Shown here piece after piece: positions 1 through 9,786 of a stretch of DNA of 64,000 nucleotides (the stretch's first letter is position 1; the number at the start of each line of letters is the position of its first letter). A program made the position numbers and the translations under genes. The notes beneath the pieces are model-generated. The model searched no databases. It saw nothing but the letters and a program-made list of their open reading frames with translations, and was not told the origin of the DNA. The stretch lies in assembly GCF_000171235.2 (NCBI RefSeq), contig NZ_ABEA03000120.1, forward strand, positions 1 through 64,000, written 5' to 3'. Source of the stretch: Geminisphaera colitermitum TAV2 (lineage in GTDB: Bacteria > Verrucomicrobiota > Verrucomicrobiia > Opitutales > Opitutaceae).

Positions 1-45
1 CATTGTCGCTGTGTGGTTGGGGGGGGGGGGAGGACGTGTGCGAAA

Positions 46-1128
46 TTATGGTGTTGGTGTGTTCGCTGGAGCAGTTGTGTCGGCAAATGTTGGTTTGGCT
101 CCGGTCCAGACGACGGTTTTGGCAATGACGGACGTTGTCGGTGTGGTGCGGTTTTTCATCTCCATGTAACTCAGCCAAGGACGGGTCGTGTGTGACTGGC
201 GATGGATGACAGTGTTTTCAAAGGCGGCGTTGACGGTGCCGTTGAGCAGGAGTTGCACGGCGCCGTTGCCCCAGACGCGGACCTTGCGGGCTTCAATGGT
301 GGCGGTGCCGTTGAAGGCGAGTCCGAGGCCGAGGTTGTTGTAAAGGTCGGCGTCGGTCAGGCGCAGTTTGCTTTGTTGTACGTTGAAGAGGCCGTTGTCG
401 TTTTCGTAAAAGCGTCCGCCTCGGATTTCGGCGTCGATGGTTTCGTGCGCGGAAAATCCTTCGTCGAGGTTTTGGGCACCGGTGATGTTTTCAAAGAGGA
501 GGTTCGAGCCGGTGCCGTGGAGGTTGAAGCCGTCGTTGCGCGAGCCGGTGGCGATGAGGTTTTTGTAGGTGTGATGCGAGGCGTTGTTGATGCGCACAGC
601 GAAGGGGCGGGTGGAGATTTCCCAGCCTTCCGGTGAGGTGTCGGGGGCGAAGGTGAGTGTTTTCGCATCAGGGTTCCATGTGATGCCTGCGGTGAATTTG
701 CCTGTGGCGGCGTCTTCGGGGATGCGTTTGCCGTGGTGGCGGAGAACAAAGGGGTATTCTGTAGTTACGGTGGCACTACCTTGTTCGGAGAAGGCAAGGG
801 TATCGAAACCAGTGATTTCGTTGCCGTTGCCTTCGATGGTGACGGGTGCGTCGGGATTTCCATTGGTTTTGATGTAGAGGATTTCCCGATACGGTCCGCT
901 GTCGGGCGCAATCCAGAGTGTGTCGCCGGGACGGAGTTTTGCGGTTGCAGCGGCAAGTGTGCGATAGGTGCCAGGGGGGGGGAGAGGGGAGCTGCGTTGG
1001 TCCACAACGACTCGATTGCCGGGTGTTTGCGCAGCGAGGTTTCCGGGTGCGAAGGCAATGGCAGCAAGGAGCGTTAGCAGGGTTGCTGGCAGTGTGGACC
1101 GGGTTGATTGGACACAGGATGGCGACAT
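46..1128 (-). CDS. Secreted right-handed beta-helix (pectate-lyase-like) protein
   Basis: 360 aa ORF; N-terminal hydrophobic signal; repeated GxxNDGFNLHGTGSNLLFENITG / GGRFYENDNGLFNVQQSK beta-helix-like turns. Confidence 0.6.
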   Translation of the reverse strand: MSPSCVQSTRSTLPATLLTLLAAIAFAPGNLAAQTPGNRVVVDQRSSPLPPPGTYRTLAAATAKLRPGDTLWIAPDSGPYREILYIKTNGNPDAPVTIEGNGNEITGFDTLAFSEQGSATVTTEYPFVLRHHGKRIPEDAATGKFTAGITWNPDAKTLTFAPDTSPEGWEISTRPFAVRINNASHHTYKNLIATGSRNDGFNLHGTGSNLLFENITGAQNLDEGFSAHETIDAEIRGGRFYENDNGLFNVQQSKLRLTDADLYNNLGLGLAFNGTATIEARKVRVWGNGAVQLLLNGTVNAAFENTVIHRQSHTTRPWLSYMEMKNRTTPTTSVIAKTVVWTGAKPTFADTTAPANTPTP

Positions 1129-1154
1129 AAGGCGGCGAGTGGTGGTTCGCGTGT

Positions 1155-1883
1155 TTAGCTGCGTTGACGGCGGCGGATGAGCAGGCTTGTGGCAAGCACG
1201 ATGGCTCCAAGGAACGCGGCCACGGTGGCGGGTTCGGGAACGGCAGCAGTGCCTTGGATGCTGTAATCAAGGGCGGTGTTGGTGACCACTATCGTAGTGC
1301 CATTTGCACTCTCGATGCGTTTTCCGGATTCAGTGGTGTTGACGGCAGAATAGAAGGAGATAGCTCGACTGCCAGCACCTGAATCAAAGCTGAGCAGGAA
1401 TCCGTAGGTCACGGTGGTGGAGCCGGAGAGAACGATGTTGGCGCTTGAAATATCAAAGGTCAGATAAGTGTTGGCCGTATAGGTGGTGTTGGGGAAAACA
1501 TCGTGGAAGGTTTTGATGACAGTCGCTGGTTTTTCCGCGGTAGGTGGCAGCGCTTCAAATGCGAAAAGTGTAAGCGTAAAATTTGCGTTTTTGGCACCGA
1601 CGCCGGTTCCCGATTGGAGTTTGAGTGTGATGGATTCGAGGAGCGTGTCTGTGGAAAGAGCGAAGGTCTGGCCAAGATCTCGTCGGGGGCCCGTCTCTGC
1701 GTCAGTCCACTTCCACTGGTAGCCTCCTGTCGTTGTGGGGTGATATGAGGCAACGACGGAACCGGTTGATTGGGCATTGGTCACGGTGACACTGTTGGCA
1801 GCAGAGGAGATTGCCACGGAGGTCGCGAATGCGAAAAACGCGATCATGAGGCGGGTAATGGATTGGGTTTGGGTTGTTTTCAT
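1155..1883 (-). CDS. PEP-CTERM sorting domain protein
   Basis: C-terminus VPEPATVAAFLGAIVLATSLLIRRRQRS is a PEP-CTERM signal; N-terminal signal peptide. Confidence 0.85.
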   Translation of the reverse strand: MKTTQTQSITRLMIAFFAFATSVAISSAANSVTVTNAQSTGSVVASYHPTTTGGYQWKWTDAETGPRRDLGQTFALSTDTLLESITLKLQSGTGVGAKNANFTLTLFAFEALPPTAEKPATVIKTFHDVFPNTTYTANTYLTFDISSANIVLSGSTTVTYGFLLSFDSGAGSRAISFYSAVNTTESGKRIESANGTTIVVTNTALDYSIQGTAAVPEPATVAAFLGAIVLATSLLIRRRQRS

Positions 1884-1944
1884 AATCTAATGGATGGGCT
1901 TGGATTTGGGTTGGATTTGGTGGATTGGAAAAAATGGGAGCGTT

Positions 1945-3552
1945 TTAGGCGGCGCAGATTTCGGGTTGTGGTTGAGCTTTTTCACTGAGGGTGAACGGAA
2001 GGTTTTCGCATACGCCGCCAAGTGCGGCGCGGATTTCAGGGGCGGTGACTTGGTGGAGTTTGCGGTCGGTTTGATGAGCGAGGGCAACGGCAGTGCCAGC
2101 GGCTTCGCCGAGGTTCATGCAGGTGGGCATGACACGGAAGCTGCCAGCGGCTTCGTGCGTGGCACTGATGCAGCGTCCGGCAGCAGCAAGGTTGTCGAGT
2201 GCGTGTTGGGTGTCGTTGTTGGCGTCGGTGGCTTGTGGCGCGGGGAGGAGGCAGGGCCAGGGGATGCCGTAAACGTGCGGGCCGTCGGTGTTGTTGTGTT
2301 GCTCGAATTGGGTGCCGTTGCCGTCGGGCGCATGGACGTCGATGGGATAGGCGCAGAGGACAATGGTGTCGGAGGGAATGTGACGGGCGCGAACGGCATC
2401 GGCGGTGAGCGTGGCGCGGCCTACGATGCGGCGGCTTTCGCGCACGCCGATTTGCGGGCCTGTTTGCAGGAGGTGGGCGTTGGCGAAGCCGGGGATGTAG
2501 TTGCGAAAGAATGACAGGATTTCGCCCGCTTGACGGCGGCCTTCGATTTCGGCGCGGGTGGTTTCGAGTGGGTTGCAGGCGCTGAGGCCGTTGATGCGGG
2601 TGCCGTTGATGGTGACGCGGGTGGGGTCGGAGGGCATCGACCAGAACATGGCGATTTCGGTGCGGGGAATTGTCCATTCGCCAGCGGCGCGGGCGCGGGC
2701 GATTTCGGCGGCGAAGTGGTCGCCTTCGACGGCGTAGCGTCCGGCAACGAGGCGGTGTCCGGCGGCGTGCCAGGCGGCGGGGTCAAAGCCGCCGAGTTGC
2801 ACGACCATGGACATGGGTTGGGTTTTGCCGTCGGTGTGGCGTCCGTGCGTCATGCGTGCTCCGGCAAGGGCGCAGGCGTCGGCGTCGCCGGTGGTGTCGA
2901 TGAGATAGCGGGCGCGGACGCGAATGGTGGCGCTTTTGCATACAAAGGTTGCTTCCCAGTTGTCCTGCGTGCGTTGGACGGTTGTCAGGAGTGCATGATA
3001 GAGGAGCGTTCCGCCTGCGTCGTGTAGTTGGGTTTCCATGACGCGTTTGCAGTTCTCCGGTTCAAAGAAATCGGCTTGCGCATGTGCGTCGTAATAGTGC
3101 GCGCCGAGGCGGGACTGGAGTTGCACGAATTCGAGATAGGTGGGGCCCGCGAGGTTGTGGGCGGCGGCGCGGTGGTTTAGGTGGCAACTGAGGCCGGCGG
3201 CAGTGCCCATGCCGCCGAGGTAGCCGTGGCGTTCCGCAAGTAGTGTCGGGCAGCCGCCGCGCAGGGCAGCCAGTGCCGCGCCGTATCCAGCGGGGCCTCC
3301 GCCGATGACGAGGCAGCTTGTTTCCAATTCGTGGTGTTGCAGGGGCGAACTCACGGTAGGCAACAAGTGGCACAGGGGGCAGGCAGACGAGTCGAAGCAG
3401 AGGTTTCGGATGGGTGACGTTCCGCTAATGGAACAGGTGCTCCCTGTGGAACGAGGGAGAGGGAGGGAAAATCTCACGCGGAGGCGCGGGGGCGCGGAGA
3501 GGGGGGGGGGGGGGGAGGGGGGGAGGCGCGGTAGCGCCCGTAGCGCAGGCAT
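1945..3552 (-). CDS. FAD-dependent oxidoreductase (start probably internal, near 3,360)
   Basis: SCLVIGGGPAGYGAALAALRGG dinucleotide-binding motif, then LGGMGTAAGLSCHLN; the N-terminal ~65 aa is low-complexity and spans a G15 tract, so likely not translated. Confidence 0.75.
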   Translation of the reverse strand: MPALRALPRLPPSPPPPLSAPPRLRVRFSLPLPRSTGSTCSISGTSPIRNLCFDSSACPLCHLLPTVSSPLQHHELETSCLVIGGGPAGYGAALAALRGGCPTLLAERHGYLGGMGTAAGLSCHLNHRAAAHNLAGPTYLEFVQLQSRLGAHYYDAHAQADFFEPENCKRVMETQLHDAGGTLLYHALLTTVQRTQDNWEATFVCKSATIRVRARYLIDTTGDADACALAGARMTHGRHTDGKTQPMSMVVQLGGFDPAAWHAAGHRLVAGRYAVEGDHFAAEIARARAAGEWTIPRTEIAMFWSMPSDPTRVTINGTRINGLSACNPLETTRAEIEGRRQAGEILSFFRNYIPGFANAHLLQTGPQIGVRESRRIVGRATLTADAVRARHIPSDTIVLCAYPIDVHAPDGNGTQFEQHNNTDGPHVYGIPWPCLLPAPQATDANNDTQHALDNLAAAGRCISATHEAAGSFRVMPTCMNLGEAAGTAVALAHQTDRKLHQVTAPEIRAALGGVCENLPFTLSEKAQPQPEICAA

Positions 3553-3671
3553 CTTGCCTGCAAACTAAATTGATTGCGCGAAGCGCGGGGACTTTTGCTG
3601 CGTTTGTTTTTGGGAAGCAGCGCTTCGCGCAGTAGATTGGATGGCAGGCAAGATGCCTGCGCTACGGGCGC
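3534..3671. repeat. Long REP-like inverted repeat
   Basis: gcgcccgtagcgcaggcatcttgcctgc...gcgcgaagcgc mirrored by gcgcttcgcgc...gcaggcaagatgcctgcgctacgggcgc. Confidence 0.8.
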
Positions 3672-3844
3672 TTCCGCGCCTCAGGCCTATCGTCCCTTCG
3701 TGACCATTCGTACGCACAGCGGAGGCCTCGGACGAAGCGCAGCAGCGCGGAGATGGCATCGCCGGAGGCGATGGCCCGAAGGGCTGCCCTCGGCAGAGGG
3801 CACAAAGGCCTCCCTACCGGTTAAGACGACGGATTTATGCGGTG

Positions 3845-5278
3845 CTAGTAGAGCTGCGGCGCATTGCCGGTGGGGGCTTTGGTCGGAGCGAGGGGGGCGA
3901 CGGGGGCCGTCTGATCGGACCAGCCGGGGAGCACGTCTTTTTGCGCTTCGAAGAGTTCGTCAATCACGGCTTTGGCCGTGGCGATTGAGTTGATCAGTGG
4001 GTCCATCGCCAGCGCGCGCACCAGCAGGTTGCGGTCGCGTTTCACAATCGCCTCAACCGTCAACTCGTGCACGTCGAGGATTTGCATTTGGAGCGCCCGC
4101 AGGCCAAGGGGGAAATCTCCCACCGGCAGGGGACGCGGACCGTTGCGATCGAGCTGGCACTCCAGTTCGAGGAAGGCGTCAGCGGGCAGGTTGCCGACGG
4201 GGCGTGTGTCGTCTTGGGTGCAGTTGGAGTTGGAGCGGTTGATGAAGTAGTTGCGTCCGTCTTCTGTGACCATCGTGTTGATGATGTCAGTGGCGTGGTC
4301 GGGGCCGTTGCCCGAATGAAACTCGTCCATCGGCTTCGCGCCGGAAAGGTAGTCGTCCACCTCGGTCCACATGGCGGCGGTTCTTTCGTCGCGTTCGTCG
4401 CAGTCGAAGACGGAGAGCGGTGGAATGGGTTCCTGGATGGCGGCGCGGCCTTGGTAGTAGGGGACGTATTCCTTGGTGTGGCCGGTGCAGGTGGGCACCG
4501 CGCCGAAGGTGTCGGCTAGTTGCGCGGTGATGAAGTTGTTGAAGCGGCCTTTGGAATAGCCGGAGTCTTTTTCGCCAACGGACTTCGCGCGGAAGGCTTC
4601 GCGGATGTCGGGGAGCACGTCGCGTCCTTTGAGTTCGGCGCGCAGCATCCAAGTGAAGTGGTTGACGCCAGCGATGCGCATGTCGAAGTCGGCGGCCTCT
4701 GCTTCGTCACGTCCGAGGAGTTTGAGGTAGCCGAGTTTTTTGTGCGGGAGGTGATGCGAATCGCAGAGGGCAAAGGTTTTTGTTTTGGAGTGGCGCATGA
4801 GTCCGATGCCCATGATGGCCGAGGGGTTGATGTAGTTGATCAACCACGCATCGGGGCAGATTTCCTCAACCGCACGGGCGATCTCGAGGATGTGGGGGAA
4901 CTCGCGCATGGCGCGAAATACGCCGCCCGGTCCGATGGTGTCGCCCGAACACATGCGGATGCCGTATTTGGCGGAAATCTGGCAATCGATGCGGCGGTAG
5001 TGGGCGTTGCGCACGGCGAAACTGAGCACCACGTAGTCCGCGCCGGGCAGGGCTTGGCGGAAATCCGCGAAGCCTTCGACCGTGGTGCCGGAGCCGGAGG
5101 TGTCGGCAGCGAGGCGCGCGAGCCGCACCATGCGGTCGAGATTGGCGGGATCAGTGTCCACCAGGGAAAGCGTCCCGCCTTTGAGGCCGGGAAGGTGATT
5201 CATGGACCAGATGGCCTTGCGTCCGAAGAAGAGGCTGCCTGCTCCGATAATAACGATTTTAGGTTTTATGTTGCTCAT
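3845..5278 (-). CDS. Glycoside hydrolase family 4 (alpha-galactosidase/glucosidase-like)
   Basis: MSNIKPKIVIIGAGSLFFGRKAIWSM NAD-binding start; INYINPSAI and ALCDSHH motifs typical of GH4. Confidence 0.8.
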   Translation of the reverse strand: MSNIKPKIVIIGAGSLFFGRKAIWSMNHLPGLKGGTLSLVDTDPANLDRMVRLARLAADTSGSGTTVEGFADFRQALPGADYVVLSFAVRNAHYRRIDCQISAKYGIRMCSGDTIGPGGVFRAMREFPHILEIARAVEEICPDAWLINYINPSAIMGIGLMRHSKTKTFALCDSHHLPHKKLGYLKLLGRDEAEAADFDMRIAGVNHFTWMLRAELKGRDVLPDIREAFRAKSVGEKDSGYSKGRFNNFITAQLADTFGAVPTCTGHTKEYVPYYQGRAAIQEPIPPLSVFDCDERDERTAAMWTEVDDYLSGAKPMDEFHSGNGPDHATDIINTMVTEDGRNYFINRSNSNCTQDDTRPVGNLPADAFLELECQLDRNGPRPLPVGDFPLGLRALQMQILDVHELTVEAIVKRDRNLLVRALAMDPLINSIATAKAVIDELFEAQKDVLPGWSDQTAPVAPLAPTKAPTGNAPQLY

Positions 5279-5343
5279 CGTTTTCAGGTTGGTCGGGCAG
5301 ATTTCCTTTTGCCAATAGCAGCGTTGTGGCATTTTTAGCACTG

Positions 5344-6153
5344 ATGTTGCGCAATCGAAATCGCCTGATCGTCTTCCGTTCCGCAGTCCCGGCGGTGCCC
5401 AATTTGCCGTTGCGCGTGCGCTCGGCGGGGCGCAACGAGGCGCCGCGCGGTTGGGAAGAGGCGCCGCGTCAAAAGTGGTTTCTCGAATTGTTTTGGGGGC
5501 TGGAGGGGCGTGGTGAATTTCGGGTGGACGACGCTTGGACTTCCCTCGAACCGGGTCGGATTTTTATCTATCGGCCCGGCGATACGCACCATTTGCGCGC
5601 AGTGTCGGATCGCTGGCGGTATTGCTGGGTGACTTTTGACCATGCGGAATGTGTGCGCTGGTTCGATGCGTTCGGGCTTGGCGGGCGGCTTCACCAAAGC
5701 GGAGCGTGTCCCGAGAAGATTTTTTTGGAAATCACCGCGGCGTTGCGCGAATACACGGCCGAGGGCGAGCGGCGGGCCGCTCACTTGGCGCACGCGTTGT
5801 TGCTGGCCGCTTCCGCCAAAACGAGTCCACCTGCGCCTGACTCGCTTCCGGCGCGGGCGAGGACGCTCATGGACCGTCTTTTCGCCGATCCCGCCGTGGG
5901 CGTGACCGAATTGGCGGAGCGCTTGCGCGTGCATCGCAGCACTTTGTTTCGCTGCTTCGCCGCCAGCCACGGTCTGAAACCTTCGACTTACCTTCACAAT
6001 CTGCGCGTGCAACGCGGTCTTGTTTTGTTGCGCGAAACGGGTGCGCCCATCCACGAGGTGGCGCTCGCTTCGGGCTTCGCCGATGCGAACTATTTTTCCC
6101 GCGCCATCCGCGAGGCCACCGGTTTGAGTCCGCGAGAGTTTCGCAACAGTTGA
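5344..6153 (+). CDS. AraC family transcriptional regulator
   Basis: Cupin-like N-terminus; C-terminal HTH ...IHEVALASGFADANYFSRAIREATGLSPREFRNS. Confidence 0.85.
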   Translation: MLRNRNRLIVFRSAVPAVPNLPLRVRSAGRNEAPRGWEEAPRQKWFLELFWGLEGRGEFRVDDAWTSLEPGRIFIYRPGDTHHLRAVSDRWRYCWVTFDHAECVRWFDAFGLGGRLHQSGACPEKIFLEITAALREYTAEGERRAAHLAHALLLAASAKTSPPAPDSLPARARTLMDRLFADPAVGVTELAERLRVHRSTLFRCFAASHGLKPSTYLHNLRVQRGLVLLRETGAPIHEVALASGFADANYFSRAIREATGLSPREFRNS

Positions 6154-6162
6154 TGGTGCCTC

Positions 6163-6972
6163 GTGGCTTGCGCCGGAGGCGGCGGGCTGGCTGGATGCGC
6201 GTCTGGTCGCCGCATGAAACCCGCCATGAAACAGACTCCGCTGACGCAAGGTATCGCGCTCGTTCGCATGATGGTTCACGCAGGGCATTCGCTCGGGGTG
6301 ACGCGTATCGCGGAGGAGTTGGGGATGCCGAAATCGTCAGTGCATCGCTTGCTGGCGTCGTTGCAGGATCTGGGGTTTGTGCAACGGATCGAGGCGACGA
6401 AGCGTTACACGTTGAGCGCGGATATTTTTGATTTTGTGCACGAGATCGCCTGGCACTTCGGGCGCAATTTGCGGCTCGATGATCAGTTGCGCGCGGCAGC
6501 GGTGAAGTTGGGGTGCAGCGTTTACATCAGCATGTTGGGGCGGCGTGATACGTATGTGGTTTGCGCGGCGGGCGAGGAGGGCAACACGACGCGCTTGGGG
6601 TCGCATGGTCGCGCTTACGCGTCGTCGGTGGGCAAGGTGTTGGTGGCGCAGTTGCCGGAGTCGGAGTGGGCTCGTTACGCGCCGGGCAATGATGAGGCGC
6701 CGGCAACGCGTTATACGAATCGTGATCCGAAAAAATTTCTGGCGCAGCTTCGTGAGGCGCATCGGGCGGGGTTTGCGTGGAATCGGCGCGAATCAAGCAA
6801 GGATCATGTTTCGGTGGCGGCGGTGTTGCGTGAGCCGTTCATCGATCCGCCGCGTTTGGCGGTGGCCTTGTTGATGCGTCATGAGGCGTTCGCGTTGCGC
6901 GACCAAAAGGAGTTGGAGGTGGAATTGTTGAAATTGGCCGGGGAGTTGGAGCGGGAACTGGGATCGCGTTGA
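6163..6972 (+). CDS. IclR family transcriptional regulator
   Basis: TQGIALVRMMVHAGHSLGVTRIAEELGMPKSSVHRLLASLQDLGFVQR HTH plus IclR effector domain. Confidence 0.8.
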   Translation: MACAGGGGLAGCASGRRMKPAMKQTPLTQGIALVRMMVHAGHSLGVTRIAEELGMPKSSVHRLLASLQDLGFVQRIEATKRYTLSADIFDFVHEIAWHFGRNLRLDDQLRAAAVKLGCSVYISMLGRRDTYVVCAAGEEGNTTRLGSHGRAYASSVGKVLVAQLPESEWARYAPGNDEAPATRYTNRDPKKFLAQLREAHRAGFAWNRRESSKDHVSVAAVLREPFIDPPRLAVALLMRHEAFALRDQKELEVELLKLAGELERELGSR

Positions 6973-7041
6973 ATAGCAGCGGCGGGGGGGGGGGGGGGGA
7001 CTCAAGGTGATGTCAGATGTGGATCAGGTATGGAGTCAGGT

Positions 7042-7208
7042 ATGGAGTGCGGCGATTCATCGCCGCCTTGACAGGCCGTTTTAACGGCCTGCCCGCCTGC
7101 CTCTCGCTGTTTTTGTTTCGCTATGGGGCGGAGGGTGGGAAGGCGGGAGGGCGGGAGGGCGGCGTGATGAATCGCGCCGTCCAAAGCGGTGATGAATCAC
7201 CGCACTCC
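7042..7208. repeat. REP-like paired palindromes (inverted pair)
   Basis: tggagtgcggcgattcatcgccgc ... gcggtgatgaatcaccgcactcca; further hairpin caggccgttttaacggcctg inside. Confidence 0.65.
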
Positions 7209-7291
7209 AAGCAATGCAGCAAGCAACGCAATGAGGCGACATTGTCGTTGCCGGGAGGGGGTGTTCCGATTGTGCTTTTGGTTCACCAAAT

Positions 7292-8185
7292 ATGGCCGTG
7301 CTTGCCAAAGGCGTTGATTACTTCGGTGCGGACGGGTTTCCCGTCACGGTGCGGCGTGTGGCGACGCAGGCGGATGGCGGAGAATCGCATCCGCATGATG
7401 TCACGGAGATCGAGCACTGGCACGATTTCTGCGAACTGGCGATGGTCACGGGGGGACGCGGGGTGCATGTGCTCGAAGGGGAATCGTTTCACGTTTCGAC
7501 GGGCGATGTATTCGTTCTTCAAGGACGGCAGGTGCATTGTTTTCGGGAACGGCAGGGTTTGGCGCTCATCAATGTCATGTACGATCCAGAACGTCTGCCG
7601 TTGCCGCTTGGGTTGTTGAGACGGCTGCCGGGTTACAGTGCGCTGTTTATGTTGGAGCCGACGTTTCGTAGCACGCATCGTTTTTCGAGTCGCTTGCGGC
7701 TTGCGCGTCGTGAGCTTGGGAGTGCGGAGGCGATTGTGGAACGGATTGAGAATGAATCAAAAGCAGCGCAGGAAGGACATGAGGCGGTGTTGCTTTCGTT
7801 GTTGGTGGAGCTCATGGTGTTGCTGTCGCGTCACTACGCGCAGAGCGACACGCGGGAGAGTCATGCGCTGCTGCAAGTCGGGCAACTGGTGAGCATGTTG
7901 GAGCAGCGGTTTGGCGAGCCTTGGACCTTGGAACAACTGGCGGAGCAGGCGCGGGTTTCGCGGTCCAATTTATTGCGCATGTTCAGGCAGGCAACGGGGC
8001 AATCGCCTATCGATTTTCTCATCGGGTTGCGCATCGAGGCAGCGCGGCGTTTGTTGCGGCGGAGTGATCTTGGGATGACGGAGATCGCGTTGGAATGCGG
8101 GTTTTCGGACGGCAATTATTTCGCCCGTCAGTTCCGAAAAACCTGCGGTGTCACGCCTAGCATTTATCGGCGGCAGATGAGGTGA
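7292..8185 (+). CDS. AraC family transcriptional regulator
   Basis: Cupin domain plus ...MTEIALECGFSDGNYFARQFRKTCGVTPSIYRRQ. Confidence 0.85.
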   Translation: MAVLAKGVDYFGADGFPVTVRRVATQADGGESHPHDVTEIEHWHDFCELAMVTGGRGVHVLEGESFHVSTGDVFVLQGRQVHCFRERQGLALINVMYDPERLPLPLGLLRRLPGYSALFMLEPTFRSTHRFSSRLRLARRELGSAEAIVERIENESKAAQEGHEAVLLSLLVELMVLLSRHYAQSDTRESHALLQVGQLVSMLEQRFGEPWTLEQLAEQARVSRSNLLRMFRQATGQSPIDFLIGLRIEAARRLLRRSDLGMTEIALECGFSDGNYFARQFRKTCGVTPSIYRRQMR

Positions 8186-8302
8186 TGCCGGGGGGGGGGG
8201 GGGGGAGGGGAGGGTGTTTTGCTGGTTTTCGATTGTGCTAAGTGGGCGTGGCAAATGGTCCCTTTGTGAATGCATCGAGAACGTTTTTTCTGATATAAGA
8301 AA

Positions 8303-8367
8303 GTGGCGCGGGCGTCTCGCCCGCAATTCCGATGTAGCAGGGGTTGCGGGCGAGACGCCCGCGCCAC
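8303..8367. repeat. REP-like perfect inverted repeat (24-bp arms)
   Basis: gtggcgcgggcgtctcgcccgcaa / ttgcgggcgagacgcccgcgccac with 17-bp loop. Confidence 0.85.
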
Positions 8368-8418
8368 GCTGAATTGCACAACAGCCGTTACTCACATCTG
8401 CATCTCCCAAAAAACATC

Positions 8419-9756
8419 ATGAACACCACCAAACTCACTATCGGCTCTCGCGCCTATTTTCCTGAAATCGGGTCCATCGCTTACGAGGGGCCGGACAGCA
8501 GCAATCCGCTCGCGTTTCGTTACTACGACGCCAAGCGCGTTGTCGCGGGGCGTCCGTTGCGCGAACTCATGCGTTTTGCGGTCGCTTACTGGCACAGCTT
8601 TTGCGCCAACGGCACCGATCCGTTTGGCGCGGCGACGCGGCCCATGCCCTGGCTTTCTGCGGCGGATCCCGTCGAGCGCGCCCGCGCCAAGATGGATGCG
8701 GCTTTTGAATTTATCACCAAACTCGGTGCGCCGTATTATTGTTTCCATGACGTCGATCTGGTGGACGAGGCTCCGACGCTGGCGGAATCCGAAAAACGGA
8801 TACAGGCCATCGTTGCGTATGCGAAGGAGAAGCAGGCGGCTTCGGGTGTGAAATTGCTTTGGGGCACGGCGAATTTGTTCAGCAATCCGCGTTATATGAA
8901 TGGCGCGGGCACCAATCCCGAATTTCCGATTCTGGCGCGCGCTGGCGGTCAGCTCAAATCGGCCATCGACGCGACCATCGCGCTCGGCGGTGAGAGCTAT
9001 GTTTTCTGGGGCGGTCGCGAGGGTTACATGTCGCTTCTCAACACCGACATGAAACGTGAGCGGGAGAATTTTGCGCGCTTCCTCACCATTGCCCGTGACT
9101 ACGCCCGGGCGCAGGGTTTTCGCGGGAAATTTTTCATCGAGCCCAAACCCTGCGAGCCGAGCAAACATCAGTATGACTACGACGCGGCCACGGTGATCGG
9201 CTTCTTGCGTGAGTTCGATCTGTTGGGCGATTTCCAACTCAACATCGAGGTCAATCACGCGACGCTCGCGGGTCACACGTTTCCGCACGAGTTGCAGGTT
9301 GCCGCCGATGCCGGGTTGCTCGGCAGCATCGACGCCAACCGGGGCGATGCGCAAAACGGTTGGGACACCGACCAGTTCCCCATCGACCCGGTCGAGCTTA
9401 CCGAGGCGATGGCAATCATCCTGCAAGTCGGCGGATTCACGCATGGCGGCATCAATTTCGACGCAAAAATCCGCCGCAACTCGACCGACATTGAGGACTT
9501 GTTTATCGCGCACATCGCTGGAATGGACGCGTTTGCCCGCGCCGCCATCGCGGCGGAAAAATTGCTCAAGGAGTCGCCGCTCCCGGCGATGAAGAAACAA
9601 CGTTACGCGACCTTCGACAGCGGTGCTGGGCTCGCTTTTACGCAGGGCAAACTTTCGCTCGCCGACTTGCATCAAATCGCGCACGAGCAGGGCGAAGTCA
9701 CCCCGCGCAGCGGAAAACAAGAACTCTACGAAAGCATCTTGCTACGTTACATCTGA
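8419..9756 (+). CDS. xylA: Xylose isomerase
   Basis: [75 protein letters not shown]. Confidence 0.95.
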   Translation: MNTTKLTIGSRAYFPEIGSIAYEGPDSSNPLAFRYYDAKRVVAGRPLRELMRFAVAYWHSFCANGTDPFGAATRPMPWLSAADPVERARAKMDAAFEFITKLGAPYYCFHDVDLVDEAPTLAESEKRIQAIVAYAKEKQAASGVKLLWGTANLFSNPRYMNGAGTNPEFPILARAGGQLKSAIDATIALGGESYVFWGGREGYMSLLNTDMKRERENFARFLTIARDYARAQGFRGKFFIEPKPCEPSKHQYDYDAATVIGFLREFDLLGDFQLNIEVNHATLAGHTFPHELQVAADAGLLGSIDANRGDAQNGWDTDQFPIDPVELTEAMAIILQVGGFTHGGINFDAKIRRNSTDIEDLFIAHIAGMDAFARAAIAAEKLLKESPLPAMKKQRYATFDSGAGLAFTQGKLSLADLHQIAHEQGEVTPRSGKQELYESILLRYI

Positions 9757-9786
9757 TCGGAATGCAGGCGGGACGCCTGCGCCACT

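Noticed and set aside
3574-3993. ORFs translated through the 3534-3671 repeat
   Set aside because: Coding frame arises from the palindromic repeat and overlaps the GH4 gene antisense.
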